Shown: piece after piece, positions 52,853-62,248 of the stretch
Layout: each line of letters starts with the position of its first letter
Numbering within the stretch: position 1 is the stretch's first letter
Assembly (NCBI GenBank): GCA_963794655.1
Contig: CAWCEV010000008.1
Coordinates: 868,001-932,000 of the forward strand
Source: Roseiarcus sp963794655
GTDB lineage: Bacteria > Pseudomonadota > Alphaproteobacteria > Rhizobiales > Beijerinckiaceae
DNA: 64,000 bases
Reading direction: 5' to 3'
Translations under genes and position numbers: made by a program
The notes under the pieces: generated by a model
What the model saw: the letters and a program-made list of their open reading frames with translations, nothing else
Told to the model about the DNA's origin: nothing
The model's database searches: none

Positions 52853-54085
52853 TCAGACTCCGAGCTGCTGACGCTGCTCGCGCAAATGGCGCGGCATATC
52901 CTTGTAGACCTGCTCGAACATCGACGAAGCGCTCGGCCTCGGTCCGTCATGCAGCGTGCCGTGGCTTTCCGCCTCCTTCGCGGCCGCCAGCACTTCGGCC
53001 TCGACCTCGGCCTGCATCTGCTTGTGGCGCTCCTCGCTCCAGGCGCCGATCCGGATGAGGTGGACTTTCAGCCTCTCGACCGGATCGCCCAGCGGCCAGG
53101 TGGCCCATTCGTCCTTGGGGCGGTATTTCGACGGATCATCGGAAGTCGAGTGCGCGCCGGCGCGGTAAGTCACCCATTCGATGAGCGTGGGGCCCAGGTT
53201 TGCGCGCGCACGCTCCGCCGCCCACAGCGAAGCCGAATGGACCGCAAGGTAATCATTGCCGTCGACGCGCAGGGAGGGAATACCGAACCCATGCGCGCGG
53301 GCGGCGAATTTGGCGCTCTCGCCGCCGGCGATGCCTTGATAGGACGAAATCGCCCATTGGTTGTTGACGACATTGAGAATGACCGGCGGACGGTAGACGG
53401 AAGCAAACACCAGCGCCGAATGGAAATCACTTTCCGCCGTCGCGCCTTCGCCGATCCAGCCCGAGGCGATGTGCGTATCGCCGGAGATCGCCGAGGCCAT
53501 CGCCCAGCCGACCGCATGCGGATATTGGGTGCCGAGATTGCCGGAAACGCTGAAGAATCCCGCCTGCCTGGCCGAATAAAGCCCGGGCAGCTGCCGCCCC
53601 TTCAGCCGATCCTGCTCATTGGCGAAGATCTGGCACATCATGTCGACGATCGGCCAGCCGAAGGCGATGAGGAGACCCTGCTGGCGGTAGGTGGGAAAAC
53701 ACATGTCGCCGGGTTCGAGCGCAACGCGATGGGCGGCGGCGATCGCTTCCTCGCCGAGACATTGGATGTAGAATGACGTCTTGCCTTGGCGCTGGGAAAG
53801 CAGCATGCGCGCGTCGAAGGCACGGGTCAGCATCATATCGCGCAGACCCTTGCGCAAGGCGGCGGCCTCGAGGGTCCCGGCCCACTCGCCCAGAGCCTCG
53901 CCCTTTTCGTCCAGCACGCGGATCATCGTATAGGCGAAGTCGCGGATCTCGGATGGCGCGACGTCGATCGGCGGCCGGGGAACCTCGCCGGCCTCGGGAA
54001 TGGCGACATGACTGAAATCGGGCCTGCCGCCCGGGCGGACGGTCGGCTCAGGCACATGCAGCGAGAGGCGCAGGGCCGTGGTCAT
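52853..54085 (-). CDS. bkdA1: Branched-chain 2-oxoacid dehydrogenase E1 alpha
   Basis: A 410-residue thiamine-diphosphate-binding subunit. The TPP motif region reads GWIGEGATAESDFHSALVFASVYRPPVILNVVNNQWAIS, and GQGKTSFYIQ-like and the phosphorylation-loop-like YRAGAHSTSDDPSKYR segments place it in the branched-chain rather than the pyruvate group. The start at 54085 follows CGGAGGA. It leads bkdA1-bkdA2-bkdB. Confidence 0.93.
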   Translation of the reverse strand: MTTALRLSLHVPEPTVRPGGRPDFSHVAIPEAGEVPRPPIDVAPSEIRDFAYTMIRVLDEKGEALGEWAGTLEAAALRKGLRDMMLTRAFDARMLLSQRQGKTSFYIQCLGEEAIAAAHRVALEPGDMCFPTYRQQGLLIAFGWPIVDMMCQIFANEQDRLKGRQLPGLYSARQAGFFSVSGNLGTQYPHAVGWAMASAISGDTHIASGWIGEGATAESDFHSALVFASVYRPPVILNVVNNQWAISSYQGIAGGESAKFAARAHGFGIPSLRVDGNDYLAVHSASLWAAERARANLGPTLIEWVTYRAGAHSTSDDPSKYRPKDEWATWPLGDPVERLKVHLIRIGAWSEERHKQMQAEVEAEVLAAAKEAESHGTLHDGPRPSASSMFEQVYKDMPRHLREQRQQLGV

Positions 54086-54195
54086 CGAGAAGTCCTCCGG
54101 CGCGCTCCGGGCGCGCCTCACGCTGATTTTGGGCCGATCTTAGCGCTGCGCGAGCGCCATTGTCATCGCCTGCCGGCGGGAAACGCGGCGCGCCG

Positions 54196-54224
54196 TTGAC
54201 ATCCGACGGCCCGCCCTCTTAAGA
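54196..54224 (+). promoter_or_regulatory. Sigma-70-type promoter of tRNA-Leu
   Basis: TTGACA (54196-54201) and TTAAGA (54219-54224) are spaced by 17 bp. The predicted transcription start is a few bases before the mature tRNA 5' end at 54236. Confidence 0.75.
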
Positions 54225-54235
54225 CACGGCCCCGT

Positions 54236-54320
54236 GCCCAGGTGGCGGAATTGGTAGACGCACTGGTTTCAGGTACCAGCGGTGCAAGCCGTGAAGGTTC
54301 GAGTCCTTTCCTGGGCACCA
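54236..54320 (+). tRNA. tRNA-Leu (anticodon CAG)
   Basis: Acceptor arms GCCCAGG and CCTGGGC pair fully; the 3' end is A-CCA encoded in the DNA. The anticodon stem CTGGT/ACCAG closes a seven-base loop TTCAGGT with anticodon CAG at 54270-54272. The T arm GGTTCGAGTCC and a class II variable arm are present; total length 85 nt. It marks the left edge of an accessory-looking region. Confidence 0.96.
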
Positions 54321-54359
54321 TTTCAATATTCTAGGACATCCGATTTAGTCCTCAATCGC

Positions 54360-54840
54360 TCAAAAAAGCAAAAAGTTAGCCCACAATGGACTAAGCCGCT
54401 GCGGATGGACAGCATCAAGCGGCGGCTTTGACTGTCTGACGGGTATGTTGCTGAGATCGCCCAGCGCCAAGTGCAGCCGTTTTGAGTTAGTGGCGAGCAA
54501 ATCGCGGTAGACCTCCGACGCGAACTGCGAGCCGCAATCGGAATAGTGAATGCAGCCTTTGCCGGGCTTGCGGCCTCTGATCACCGCCTTCAGCGCGCCA
54601 ACCGTGATGCGGGCGTCCATCGACCGACTGATCGCGTATCCGACCCGATTGCGAAGCTGCCCGGAATTGCGACGTAGGTGAGATCCGCAACCCAGAGCTG
54701 GTTCGGGCGGTCGGGAATGAGATCTTTGGTCAGGTCGGGACCGATCCGGCCCGAGGTGGTCGCCGTCCGTGGTGACGACTTAACGTCGGCGTCGCTTCGG
54801 CTGCACGTCATGCTCGCGCGTGAGGCGACGCAGCCCTCTA
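54360..54840 (-). pseudogene. Decayed IS3-family transposase (OrfB/integrase) fragment
   Basis: Reading right to left, integrase pieces appear in different frames: REHDVQPKRRRR near 54830, then DRPNQLWVADLTYVAIPGSFA (first catalytic Asp), then DARITVGALKAVIRG and CIHYSDCGSQFASEVYRDLLA (second Asp). The third catalytic Glu region is lost. At least two frameshifts and a 3' truncation make it inactive. It lies 40 bp after tRNA-Leu. Confidence 0.8.
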
Positions 54841-55128
54841 GCTGTTCACCACCCCGCCCTGGTGGTCAGTGCTCCACATTGGATCTCGTTTCCGCGATCA
54901 TTGACAGCAAGTCGCCAAGCTCGTGCGTGGCCCTTGGAGTGCGCGCCTGGGCGCCTTCGCAGAGGGGTACTTGCGAGGTACACCCTAAGATATTTCCGAG
55001 GATAGGCGGTTCGATAGGAATGCGCTTGCACTGAAGGGGACGCGGCCATATGGCATACGTTCGCCGTTAATTATCCAGTCCGTAGTCCCCGTGCCAAATT
55101 TCGGCTCGGTCCAAACGGGATCGACTCC
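54841..55128. other. Intergenic region after the IS remnant
   Basis: No gene is recognised. It may include further IS debris and the promoter of the acyltransferase gene. Confidence 0.4.
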
Positions 55129-56289
55129 ATGACCAATGAGCGTTTCGTGAGTCTGGATGCCGGTCGTGGCATCGGTGCGTTCGGCGTGGTCTTGTGGCAT
55201 TGGTCACATTTTTTCGATCAGGGTGTGCACCCGTCAGCAGGCGAGGTGTCGCCCCAGCCGCTCTCCCAAATCTTCTACTGGTTTTATAGTTACGGCTGGA
55301 TGGGAGTCGAATTCTTTTTTGCCCTTTCGGGGTTTATTTTCTTTCACTACTACTACGGATTAATACACAATCGCCGAGTGGGAGCCGGTGAGTTTTTCAA
55401 GCGTAGATTCGCTCGCCTATATCCGCTCCACGGCTTGACTCTGCTGTTTGTGATTCTACTGCAAGAGATCTATCGCCAGCGGCATGGCAGCAATTTCGTC
55501 TATCCGCCGGGCTCCACGGCCGACCTGATCCAGGCGGTGACCTTGACTTCGCATTGGTGGCCGAACCAGAGGTTTCTCTTCAACGGACCAAGTTGGTCGA
55601 TCTCCGTCGAGTGCTTCCTATACGCGCTATTCTTCATCTGCGCTAGATTCACGGGGGATCGGCGCATTCCGGTGTTTCTCGCGCTATGCGCAATCGGTCT
55701 CGTGCTCAGCGTCCTGCACTGGCCGATCGGTCAGGGCCTTGTGTCTTTTTTTTCCGGCGCACTGGTTGCGCTCGGACTGGGCCTGCTGGTGCGATCCGGC
55801 TGGTACCTGCGCGCTCCCCTCCAGGTGCTTATGGCCGTGCTCGCTTTAGGAGCGGCGGTCGCGCTTGGGATTGCGTTGCTGCCCCTGCTCGCCGGCCCGC
55901 TCAGCCCCGTCGTCCCTGCTGCGCCACGGCTGGCGGGAGCCGCAATCGGCCATCTCATCCTATTGGTGGTCTTCCCCTATCTCGTCCTCCTTCTGGGGTT
56001 GATTGAGTCCATTCGCCCAATCCGTGCAAGAGCGCCGCGCGTCCTCGGCGATTGCTCCTATTCCATTTATCTGCTGCATTTCCCGCTGCAGCTCTTGACC
56101 GTCATCTGTCTGGACGCCGCCGGCGTGGGTCGCGCGGTATTTGGCCAGCCGCTGACCTTCGTAATCTGGTGCGCGGTGCTGTTCGGCGTCAGCGCCTTAT
56201 CGCACTACGGCTTCGAGCGTCCCTTGCAGCGGCACATCCTGGCCCTCGGCCGCGTTATCGCCGTCCGCCCATCGCCTACCACGTCGTAA
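55129..56289 (+). CDS. Acyltransferase 3 family membrane protein
   Basis: A 386-residue polytopic protein of the AT3 family, which transfers acetyl or other acyl groups to extracellular sugars. The N-terminal SLDAGRGIGAFGVVLWHWSHFF contains the family histidine; FFALSGFIFFHYYYG, FFKRRFARLYPLHGLTLL and GPSWSISVECFLYALFF follow in order. About ten membrane segments are present. It is likely to decorate the surface polysaccharide whose other genes lie downstream. Confidence 0.88.
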   Translation: MTNERFVSLDAGRGIGAFGVVLWHWSHFFDQGVHPSAGEVSPQPLSQIFYWFYSYGWMGVEFFFALSGFIFFHYYYGLIHNRRVGAGEFFKRRFARLYPLHGLTLLFVILLQEIYRQRHGSNFVYPPGSTADLIQAVTLTSHWWPNQRFLFNGPSWSISVECFLYALFFICARFTGDRRIPVFLALCAIGLVLSVLHWPIGQGLVSFFSGALVALGLGLLVRSGWYLRAPLQVLMAVLALGAAVALGIALLPLLAGPLSPVVPAAPRLAGAAIGHLILLVVFPYLVLLLGLIESIRPIRARAPRVLGDCSYSIYLLHFPLQLLTVICLDAAGVGRAVFGQPLTFVIWCAVLFGVSALSHYGFERPLQRHILALGRVIAVRPSPTTS

Positions 56290-56534
56290 TGCTTGTGCTT
56301 CTCGGTTTCCTGCTTCAAACCTCGCTCGACGTGACTCCGGCCGAAAGGCGCAGGACCTAGCGAAATGAGGCTCTTCCGCTCCGGGAAATTCCGACCAGGG
56401 CTGGCTCCCAACGCGGTGCTTCGTTGGCCATTCGCCGCATTTGCGCCCGGGTGAGTGTGTTGTATAGACCCCATGTCTCACACGCTGGCGGCCGGGTTGC
56501 GAGCGCTCGCGGATTAACGCGAAGGGAACCCGGC

Positions 56535-57989
56535 TTGCGAGGCCGCGTCATATTTCTAGTAGCGCGGCTCATTCCCAGCGTCCTTGCGCTGGTGGTCGCG
56601 GCTCTACTGACGCGATTGCTGAAGCCCGAGGAATATGGCCTTTACGCGTTGGGCCTGTCGATCATCTTCTTTCTGACGGTTGGCGTGTTCGAGTGGCTAG
56701 GGCTCAGCCTTATGAGGATGGCTGCCGGAGCAAGTCGTCCAGAGGCGCTCTACGGCACAATCATGGCGTGCTTCGTCGCGCTGGTTGTCGTATGGGTCAT
56801 TGCAGCTGCGCTGGCGCTCGCGACCGGTGTTCTTGGTAATTATGATTCGTTGGTTCTCGCGAGTCTGGTCGCTTCGTCCGTAACCATCTGGTTCGAGTTG
56901 CGACAGCGGCTCCAGATGGCCGAGCTCCGGGCGGCCGAATATTCTCGAATGAGTGTCGGCCGGGGGTTGCTGACCACGTTGCTAGTCTCCGCGGCGGCGT
57001 TCGCTTGGCATAGCGCGTCTCTGAGTTTGTTTGCCCTAGCCGTCAGCAATCTTCTGGCCGGTCTCCTGGTGCGTGAACGACACCTCCTGTTCAGCCGACT
57101 TACTTTCGACCGAAAGATATTCGTGTCGATCCTCCGGTTCGGAGTTCCGCTATCGGTCAGCGTAGGCCTCGCTACGGTTTTGATGTCAGTCGACAAATGG
57201 CTCTTATTGGCGCTTTCGGGCCCCGAAGCGGTTGGCTTGTTCAACGCCGCTGCTTTGGTAAGCCAGATGCCGATCCTAGCCCTCGCGGGCGGCGTAGGGC
57301 CCGTGGCTTATTCAATGGCCGTACGAACGCTCGAACTCAATCCCAAAGCGACGAAAAACCAGCTGTCGCAGAATTTGATCATCCTCATCGGCGTCGTGCT
57401 GCCCAGCGCTGCGGGCATCGTCGCTCTGTCGGACAACCTGGCTCATCTCATCGTCGCCCAATTCTATTGGAAATCAGTCGTCTCCCTGGCGCCATGGCTC
57501 TCGGCGGCGGCCGCCATCGCCGCCGTGCGCGCTTACTATATTGACACGGCTTTCCAGCTTGCGAATCGGACTTTGTTGCTTGCCATATTCACGCTGGTTG
57601 CTCTCGTCATCAACGTCGCTTTGAATTTGTGGCTGATTCCGACGTTGGGAGTCTTGGGCGCCGGCATGGCCAGCTGTTTTGCTTTGCTACTCTCGTCGGC
57701 CGTGGCGGCAATCTACAGCCGATCCGTATTTTTCTTGCCGCTGCCGATAGTCGACACGGGTAAAGTGCTGATAAGCACGGCAGTTATGTTTCTCATAGTT
57801 CGCCAGCTCGCTTGGTGGTCCGGCCCAGTCGCTCTTGTTTGTCAGGTGACAATCGGATGCGCCGCCTACGCCTCACTTATCATCATACTGAATGTCCAAA
57901 ACGCCCGCCGCTGGATCGCCCAACGCTACCCGCAACTTCGGCGATGGGCGCCGCCCTACGACGGTCAGCCTCAACCGCCTCTGGGCTGA
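56535..57989 (+). CDS. Polysaccharide flippase (Wzx/MATE-like)
   Basis: About 484 residues with some 12-14 hydrophobic helices; the N-terminal LLTRLLKPEEYGLYALGLSIIFFLTVGVFEWLGLSLMRM is characteristic of the oligosaccharide flippase (PST/RfbX) group. It exports lipid-linked repeat units. The TTG at 56535 was chosen because AAGGGA lies 7 bases upstream; another TTG at 56424 is possible, so the start is uncertain. Confidence 0.82.
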   Translation: MRGRVIFLVARLIPSVLALVVAALLTRLLKPEEYGLYALGLSIIFFLTVGVFEWLGLSLMRMAAGASRPEALYGTIMACFVALVVVWVIAAALALATGVLGNYDSLVLASLVASSVTIWFELRQRLQMAELRAAEYSRMSVGRGLLTTLLVSAAAFAWHSASLSLFALAVSNLLAGLLVRERHLLFSRLTFDRKIFVSILRFGVPLSVSVGLATVLMSVDKWLLLALSGPEAVGLFNAAALVSQMPILALAGGVGPVAYSMAVRTLELNPKATKNQLSQNLIILIGVVLPSAAGIVALSDNLAHLIVAQFYWKSVVSLAPWLSAAAAIAAVRAYYIDTAFQLANRTLLLAIFTLVALVINVALNLWLIPTLGVLGAGMASCFALLLSSAVAAIYSRSVFFLPLPIVDTGKVLISTAVMFLIVRQLAWWSGPVALVCQVTIGCAAYASLIIILNVQNARRWIAQRYPQLRRWAPPYDGQPQPPLG

Positions 57990-58131
57990 CACTCTGCGCT
58001 GCACGAAATTGGCGGGAGGGTTGTGATATCGCCGCCGACTTTGCTTGGATCGCCGAAACGAGCGTCCGGAGGCGCCGGCCAACGGTGCATTGCAGTCTCA
58101 GGACGCGTGAATGAAACTCGATGGGATTCGA

Positions 58132-59235
58132 TTAATCGTTTCCGCGCGCCGCTAAGACCGCTTTATAGATCTTTTTCGCCGATGCCGCGAGGACGCCGCG
58201 GGAATAAGGCCCCCGAACGGTTTCGGCCGCTCTCTCCGCGAACGCCCGCCGCAATGGCGCGTTCGCGCCGACTTCGACGAGCGCGTTGGCAAGCGCGGCG
58301 CTGTCGCGCGGTGGAACCACCATGCCGATCCCAGCCCCTCGTACGGCATCGGCGATTTCCCCGACGTTAGTCGCTACTACCGGAAGGCCGAAGGCGAGCG
58401 CAACCATAAGAACTCCGCTCTGCGAAGCCTCGATATAGGGAAGCGCGAGGACATCGGCATCGGTCAAGAGCTGAGCGAGTTCTAAATCGGGGATGAAACG
58501 GTTACGAAGTTCGAATGTCTCCGGCCTCAGAATCGAGGCGCCATCCTTAGTAGGATCATCGCCGCGACCGGCTACGACAACTCGCAGCGCGGGGAGACGC
58601 GGTAACGCAAGCTGCGCTGCCTCGATAAGATACTTCAGTCCCTTGTACTCGTAGATTCTCCCAAAGAAGAGAACTCGGAAGAGCCCGTCCTCGGTTCGGG
58701 CCATTCCACTACGCTGCGCGAGACGCGAATAGTAGGTCAGCGCCGGGTGAGGGAAGACGAATATACGATCGGCCGGCGTCGGCAGCCTGGTGAGCGCCGC
58801 CGCCCGAAGCCTCTCTCCATGAACAATGATGGCGTCTGACTGGCGGATAAACTGGTCAATGAACAGCCGGGGCACCCGACGCGATTCGATGTCCCCAGGA
58901 TGGTGTTCGATGTCGTGAACCGTGGTCACGATGGGCGTCCGCCCCAGAAGCGGCGGCAGAAGATTGAGCCAGATGTTGTTCTCGCCAAGGAAATGAACGA
59001 CATCCGGCCGCCAAGCCCTGATCCGGGCGAGCAGCCTCGCAACCAGAGCGACACTGGCAGGCGACCGGTGACGCGGCCAGTCGAGACTTGCGAGCTCGAC
59101 TTTCGGGTCGACAAACGCTCTTCCGGCAAGGCTTTTTGCCGGCGCGCAGAACAGAACCTCGCAGGATTCCGTCAGCATCTCGGCGTATTCGACGCAATAG
59201 TCGAAGGAGGCCGTGGCGATCAGCGCGACCCGCAT
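58132..59235 (-). CDS. Glycosyltransferase family 4 protein
   Basis: A 367-residue GT-B enzyme: DVVHFLGENNIWLNLL and TVHDIEHHPGD in the N-domain, then VLFFGRIYEYKGLKYLIEA, ALPYIEASQSGVLMVALAFGLPVVATNVGEIAD with the donor-site glutamate region. The sugar is unknown. It is transcribed opposite to the flippase gene, 142 bp away. Confidence 0.88.
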   Translation of the reverse strand: MRVALIATASFDYCVEYAEMLTESCEVLFCAPAKSLAGRAFVDPKVELASLDWPRHRSPASVALVARLLARIRAWRPDVVHFLGENNIWLNLLPPLLGRTPIVTTVHDIEHHPGDIESRRVPRLFIDQFIRQSDAIIVHGERLRAAALTRLPTPADRIFVFPHPALTYYSRLAQRSGMARTEDGLFRVLFFGRIYEYKGLKYLIEAAQLALPRLPALRVVVAGRGDDPTKDGASILRPETFELRNRFIPDLELAQLLTDADVLALPYIEASQSGVLMVALAFGLPVVATNVGEIADAVRGAGIGMVVPPRDSAALANALVEVGANAPLRRAFAERAAETVRGPYSRGVLAASAKKIYKAVLAARGND

Positions 59236-59395
59236 GTCTCAGCCGCCGCCCATTCGGAAAGGGAACGCGCAGTTCGCCATGAGCCGGCGCTCGTTTCGAA
59301 TCATCGCAAAAGCGCCGCAGTCGTGGCGGCGGTCGTTCGATTGCGATTGACCGATCGAGAGTTTGCCGGCCGACAGGTCAAGCTCCCGCGACGTT

Positions 59396-60664
59396 TCATG
59401 GCGTGTAGGACAAGACGCCGTGGGCCGCAGGATGCGTCGCAATGCCGATGGCTTCTTCCGACGCGCGATAGAATGAGGCGATGCGATCCGAGGCTATGAA
59501 TTCGCCGGCCCTTTTCAGCGCGCCCCGCGAGAGGGCTGCAAGCCGCGCTGGGTCCTCAAAAAGCGTCTTCATTTCTTCCGCCATTGCTGCGGCGACGCTA
59601 TTCGTGTCCCGCCCCGTCGTCCTTACAACGATCCCTGAATGCGATGTCACGATTTCTTTCGGCCCGCCGAGGTCGAGGCACATTACGGGCAGGCCATGCG
59701 ACAGCGCCTCGAGCACGACGTTGCTGCTGCTGTCGTGCAAACTTGGAAAAACGAATAGATCGTGGTTTCCGTAGAGAGCGAAGAGTTCCCGCTGCGGCAG
59801 CCACGGAATGAACTCGATCCGGTCGCCAAGCTTCATGTCGAGGGCCTCGGCCTTCAACCGCTCCTCTTCCGGCCCCTTTCCGACAATGGTCAGCCGCGCC
59901 TCCGGCATCCGTGGCAAGAGCTGGGCGAGCGCCCGGATGGCGATGTGGACCCCCTTCCAATACAGCAGCCGGCCGGCATAGAGCAGACGCGGAGGTCCTG
60001 TCCGTGGTCCGCGCGGGGTCTCGAGCTGAGAGCGTTGCAGCGTCAGCTCCAGAAACATGCGGGATTTGCGTTGCATTTCCGGGGTCAATAGCCGCCGCGT
60101 GTCCGGCGTCTTCAGGAAGATGACCTTTGCCTGCGCCAGACCGATCCGCGTAATCGGATTGACGGTAATGCTGGCGTTGGAGAGATCGCGAATGCGCTCG
60201 ATCGTCCGCGAGCGCGCGGTGAGATCGTTGCGCAGCGCCATCGGCGAAGTTTCCCCTCCGCCCATCGGACCAACGATGAGGGGCGCTCCGAGCAAGCCGA
60301 GGAAGGTTGGCGCCCGAATACCGCCCCAGGTGAGATGGTGGACGGCGTCGAAGGAGATCTCGCGCTGCAAGGCTCGCGCGTGGCGCAAGGCTGCCAGCTG
60401 CCACAGAAGGTTATAGGTCCGTTCCCAGACTGGCTCGACGCCCTCGCGCAACCGCCAACCCGGGACTTCGGGAAAGATCCAGCTTATTCCCGCGAGATCG
60501 CTATCCTTTCGGCAGGCCGCCTCGATTGCGGATCGGTGCACCATCGAGGCCATCGCCCAGACCTGGTGGCCCAGCCGGCGCGCACCGGTCGTCCAATTCC
60601 AGCCAACGGCATGTTCCGAGCCGTGATCCGGCGCGCAGGCGTAGGTCGAGATAAGCAGCTTCAT
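59396..60664 (-). CDS. Glycosyltransferase family 4 protein
   Basis: A 422-residue GT-B enzyme with STYACAPDHGSEHAVGWNW at the N-terminus, LLYAGRLLYWKGVHIAIRAL, LTIVGKGPEEERLKA and FPSLHDSSSNVVLEALSHGLPVMCLDLGGPKEIV (donor-site E). It resembles glycosyltransferases of exopolysaccharide loci. It is likely to be in one unit with the next glycosyltransferase gene, 160 bp downstream. Confidence 0.9.
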   Translation of the reverse strand: MKLLISTYACAPDHGSEHAVGWNWTTGARRLGHQVWAMASMVHRSAIEAACRKDSDLAGISWIFPEVPGWRLREGVEPVWERTYNLLWQLAALRHARALQREISFDAVHHLTWGGIRAPTFLGLLGAPLIVGPMGGGETSPMALRNDLTARSRTIERIRDLSNASITVNPITRIGLAQAKVIFLKTPDTRRLLTPEMQRKSRMFLELTLQRSQLETPRGPRTGPPRLLYAGRLLYWKGVHIAIRALAQLLPRMPEARLTIVGKGPEEERLKAEALDMKLGDRIEFIPWLPQRELFALYGNHDLFVFPSLHDSSSNVVLEALSHGLPVMCLDLGGPKEIVTSHSGIVVRTTGRDTNSVAAAMAEEMKTLFEDPARLAALSRGALKRAGEFIASDRIASFYRASEEAIGIATHPAAHGVLSYTP

Positions 60665-60864
60665 GTCGCGACCGCCCTGCGTCCACCCAACATTGATCGC
60701 CGTTCCCGCAAAATGGTTTCAAATGCAGGTCGACGTAACGCACACTTCAGCACACAGACCGAGCGCGCATCCAGACAGGAGGGCGCAGCCTCAAGCCTGC
60801 GGGTAAGTCGAGGACCTTCCCTTGCGATGAGCCTTGCCGGGCCGCGTTCAGTGGGGCGGCCGTC

Positions 60865-61680
60865 TTAGCAAGCGGGCTCCGACTGCCGCGAAACAGCGAT
60901 CCCGTGCTCTTCCAAGTGATCGCGAAGCACGTCCGCCGGCTCTCGATAGTCAATCCAAAGCGATATCGCGCTACGGACTCTCGATTTCATCTCGCCAAGC
61001 CGACCCTCGCAGTCAATATGAGGGGCGCAGCGAACGCCATCATTTGCTGGCATTCCATACCGGCGATAGAACTCCGCGAAATTGACCGCTGATTCATCAA
61101 CCTGCAAAAGCGTCTCGACCGGGGCTCCCTCGGCATAGATCACGTCGTGACTCTCAAGCTTGATATGGAAGAGCTCAAGCTTGTCGCATCCTCGCGCCTC
61201 GAAGCGCTCGATGGTGGTCCCATTGATCAACATCTCCGCCGGCGCCAGCACGCCGTCGATGAGCAAGGCATGATTCGCTGTGACATAGAGGTCCGCTGCC
61301 GGAACGTTCGGAGCGAGCGCCGATCGCGCGATCCGCACCGGCTGCGCGTCTCTCACCCAGGGTCCTGACGGATCGGCCTTCTCGATGTCGTAGCGTCCGA
61401 TCCACTGGATAGCGCGCAGCCCGCCGAACATGGTCGGCAAGAGATCGCCGATCGCCAGGTCTTCAACCCTCCGTTCGCCCTCGGCGGTCTGAATTCTGGT
61501 CCCTTTGAGGAAACAGCTGGCGCGAACGACGGCCACAAGGGGAGCAGCGGCGTGCGCCCGCTTTATCCGCGACAATACCGCGGTCGCCACTGCGGCAGGA
61601 GCGAGAAGTGCGCCCATCTTCATGGCGTTGCGGCGAGTGCGCTGAGCTCTTGCGCCGAAATTTTCTCGGTCTTGGGTCAC
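60865..61680 (-). CDS. Hint-domain protein with Tat-like signal
   Basis: A 271-residue protein. A leader with paired arginines (RTRRNAMKMG), an Ala-rich core (ALLAPAAVATAVLS) and AHA suggests export by Tat. A Hedgehog/intein (Hint_2) domain starts at Cys56: SCFLKGTRIQTAEGERRVEDLAIGDLLPT, and continues with LYVTANHALLIDG. Such domains can self-cleave or link proteins, but many Hint_2 copies in alphaproteobacteria have no known role. The GTG start at 61680 follows GAGGAAG. The domain is followed by a C-terminal tail of about 90 residues with no recognised fold. Confidence 0.78.
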   Translation of the reverse strand: MTQDRENFGARAQRTRRNAMKMGALLAPAAVATAVLSRIKRAHAAAPLVAVVRASCFLKGTRIQTAEGERRVEDLAIGDLLPTMFGGLRAIQWIGRYDIEKADPSGPWVRDAQPVRIARSALAPNVPAADLYVTANHALLIDGVLAPAEMLINGTTIERFEARGCDKLELFHIKLESHDVIYAEGAPVETLLQVDESAVNFAEFYRRYGMPANDGVRCAPHIDCEGRLGEMKSRVRSAISLWIDYREPADVLRDHLEEHGIAVSRQSEPAC

Positions 61681-61716
61681 GGTGCTTCCTCAACAGTTAG
61701 ACGGCCCGCTGATGTT

Positions 61717-61745
61717 ATTCGAAGGTTTTTTTGCAGGTCTGTCAA
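61717..61745 (-). promoter_or_regulatory. Candidate promoter of the Hint-domain gene
   Basis: On the minus strand TTGACA (61745-61740) and TCGAAT (61722-61717) are separated by 17 bp that include a run of seven A. The -35 box is consensus and the -10 matches at 4 of 6. Confidence 0.5.
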
Positions 61746-62246
61746 TCGACTGATCTTCTACTTTTCGGCCTACGCCTTTCAGCTTCTATCTCCCTAGCAC
61801 GAACACCTCGGATACTAGGGCAAGTAGCCGAGTATCTGCGCTTCCAGAGGGTTACGCCTCAAGCGCACGAGACGTCGTATTCCGCCCTGCAAATAGCCTC
61901 TGTCTGACGCCCTCCAACCCTTAACGGCACGTCCAATCCGGCGAGCGTCCTGGCCGGCGGAGCGACTCTCTGATCGATATCCGTAAAAAAGGCGCGTCCG
62001 TCTTTGAATGGACGCGTCAGTCTAGGGATGTATCTTTGCGTTGAGTTGCGGCCCATTCGTTGGGCCTCGCGACGAATACCACCCGCCGCCGATGCAGGCA
62101 CGCGGCCGAAAGGGCTAGTTTCCATCTCTTTGGACGTCGCCTTTATGGTCGGTGAATCAGCCACTTGCGCGACGGCCGCTGGCTTCGCCGATAGCGCGCG
62201 CGGCCGCTGGCAGCGTCTTCGGATCATGGACAAGGGCGACAAGAGC
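61746..62246. other. Gene-free stretch left of IS630
   Basis: About 500 bp without a convincing gene. Short open frames on both strands lack ribosome binding sites or family resemblance. Confidence 0.4.
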
Positions 62247-62248
62247 TA

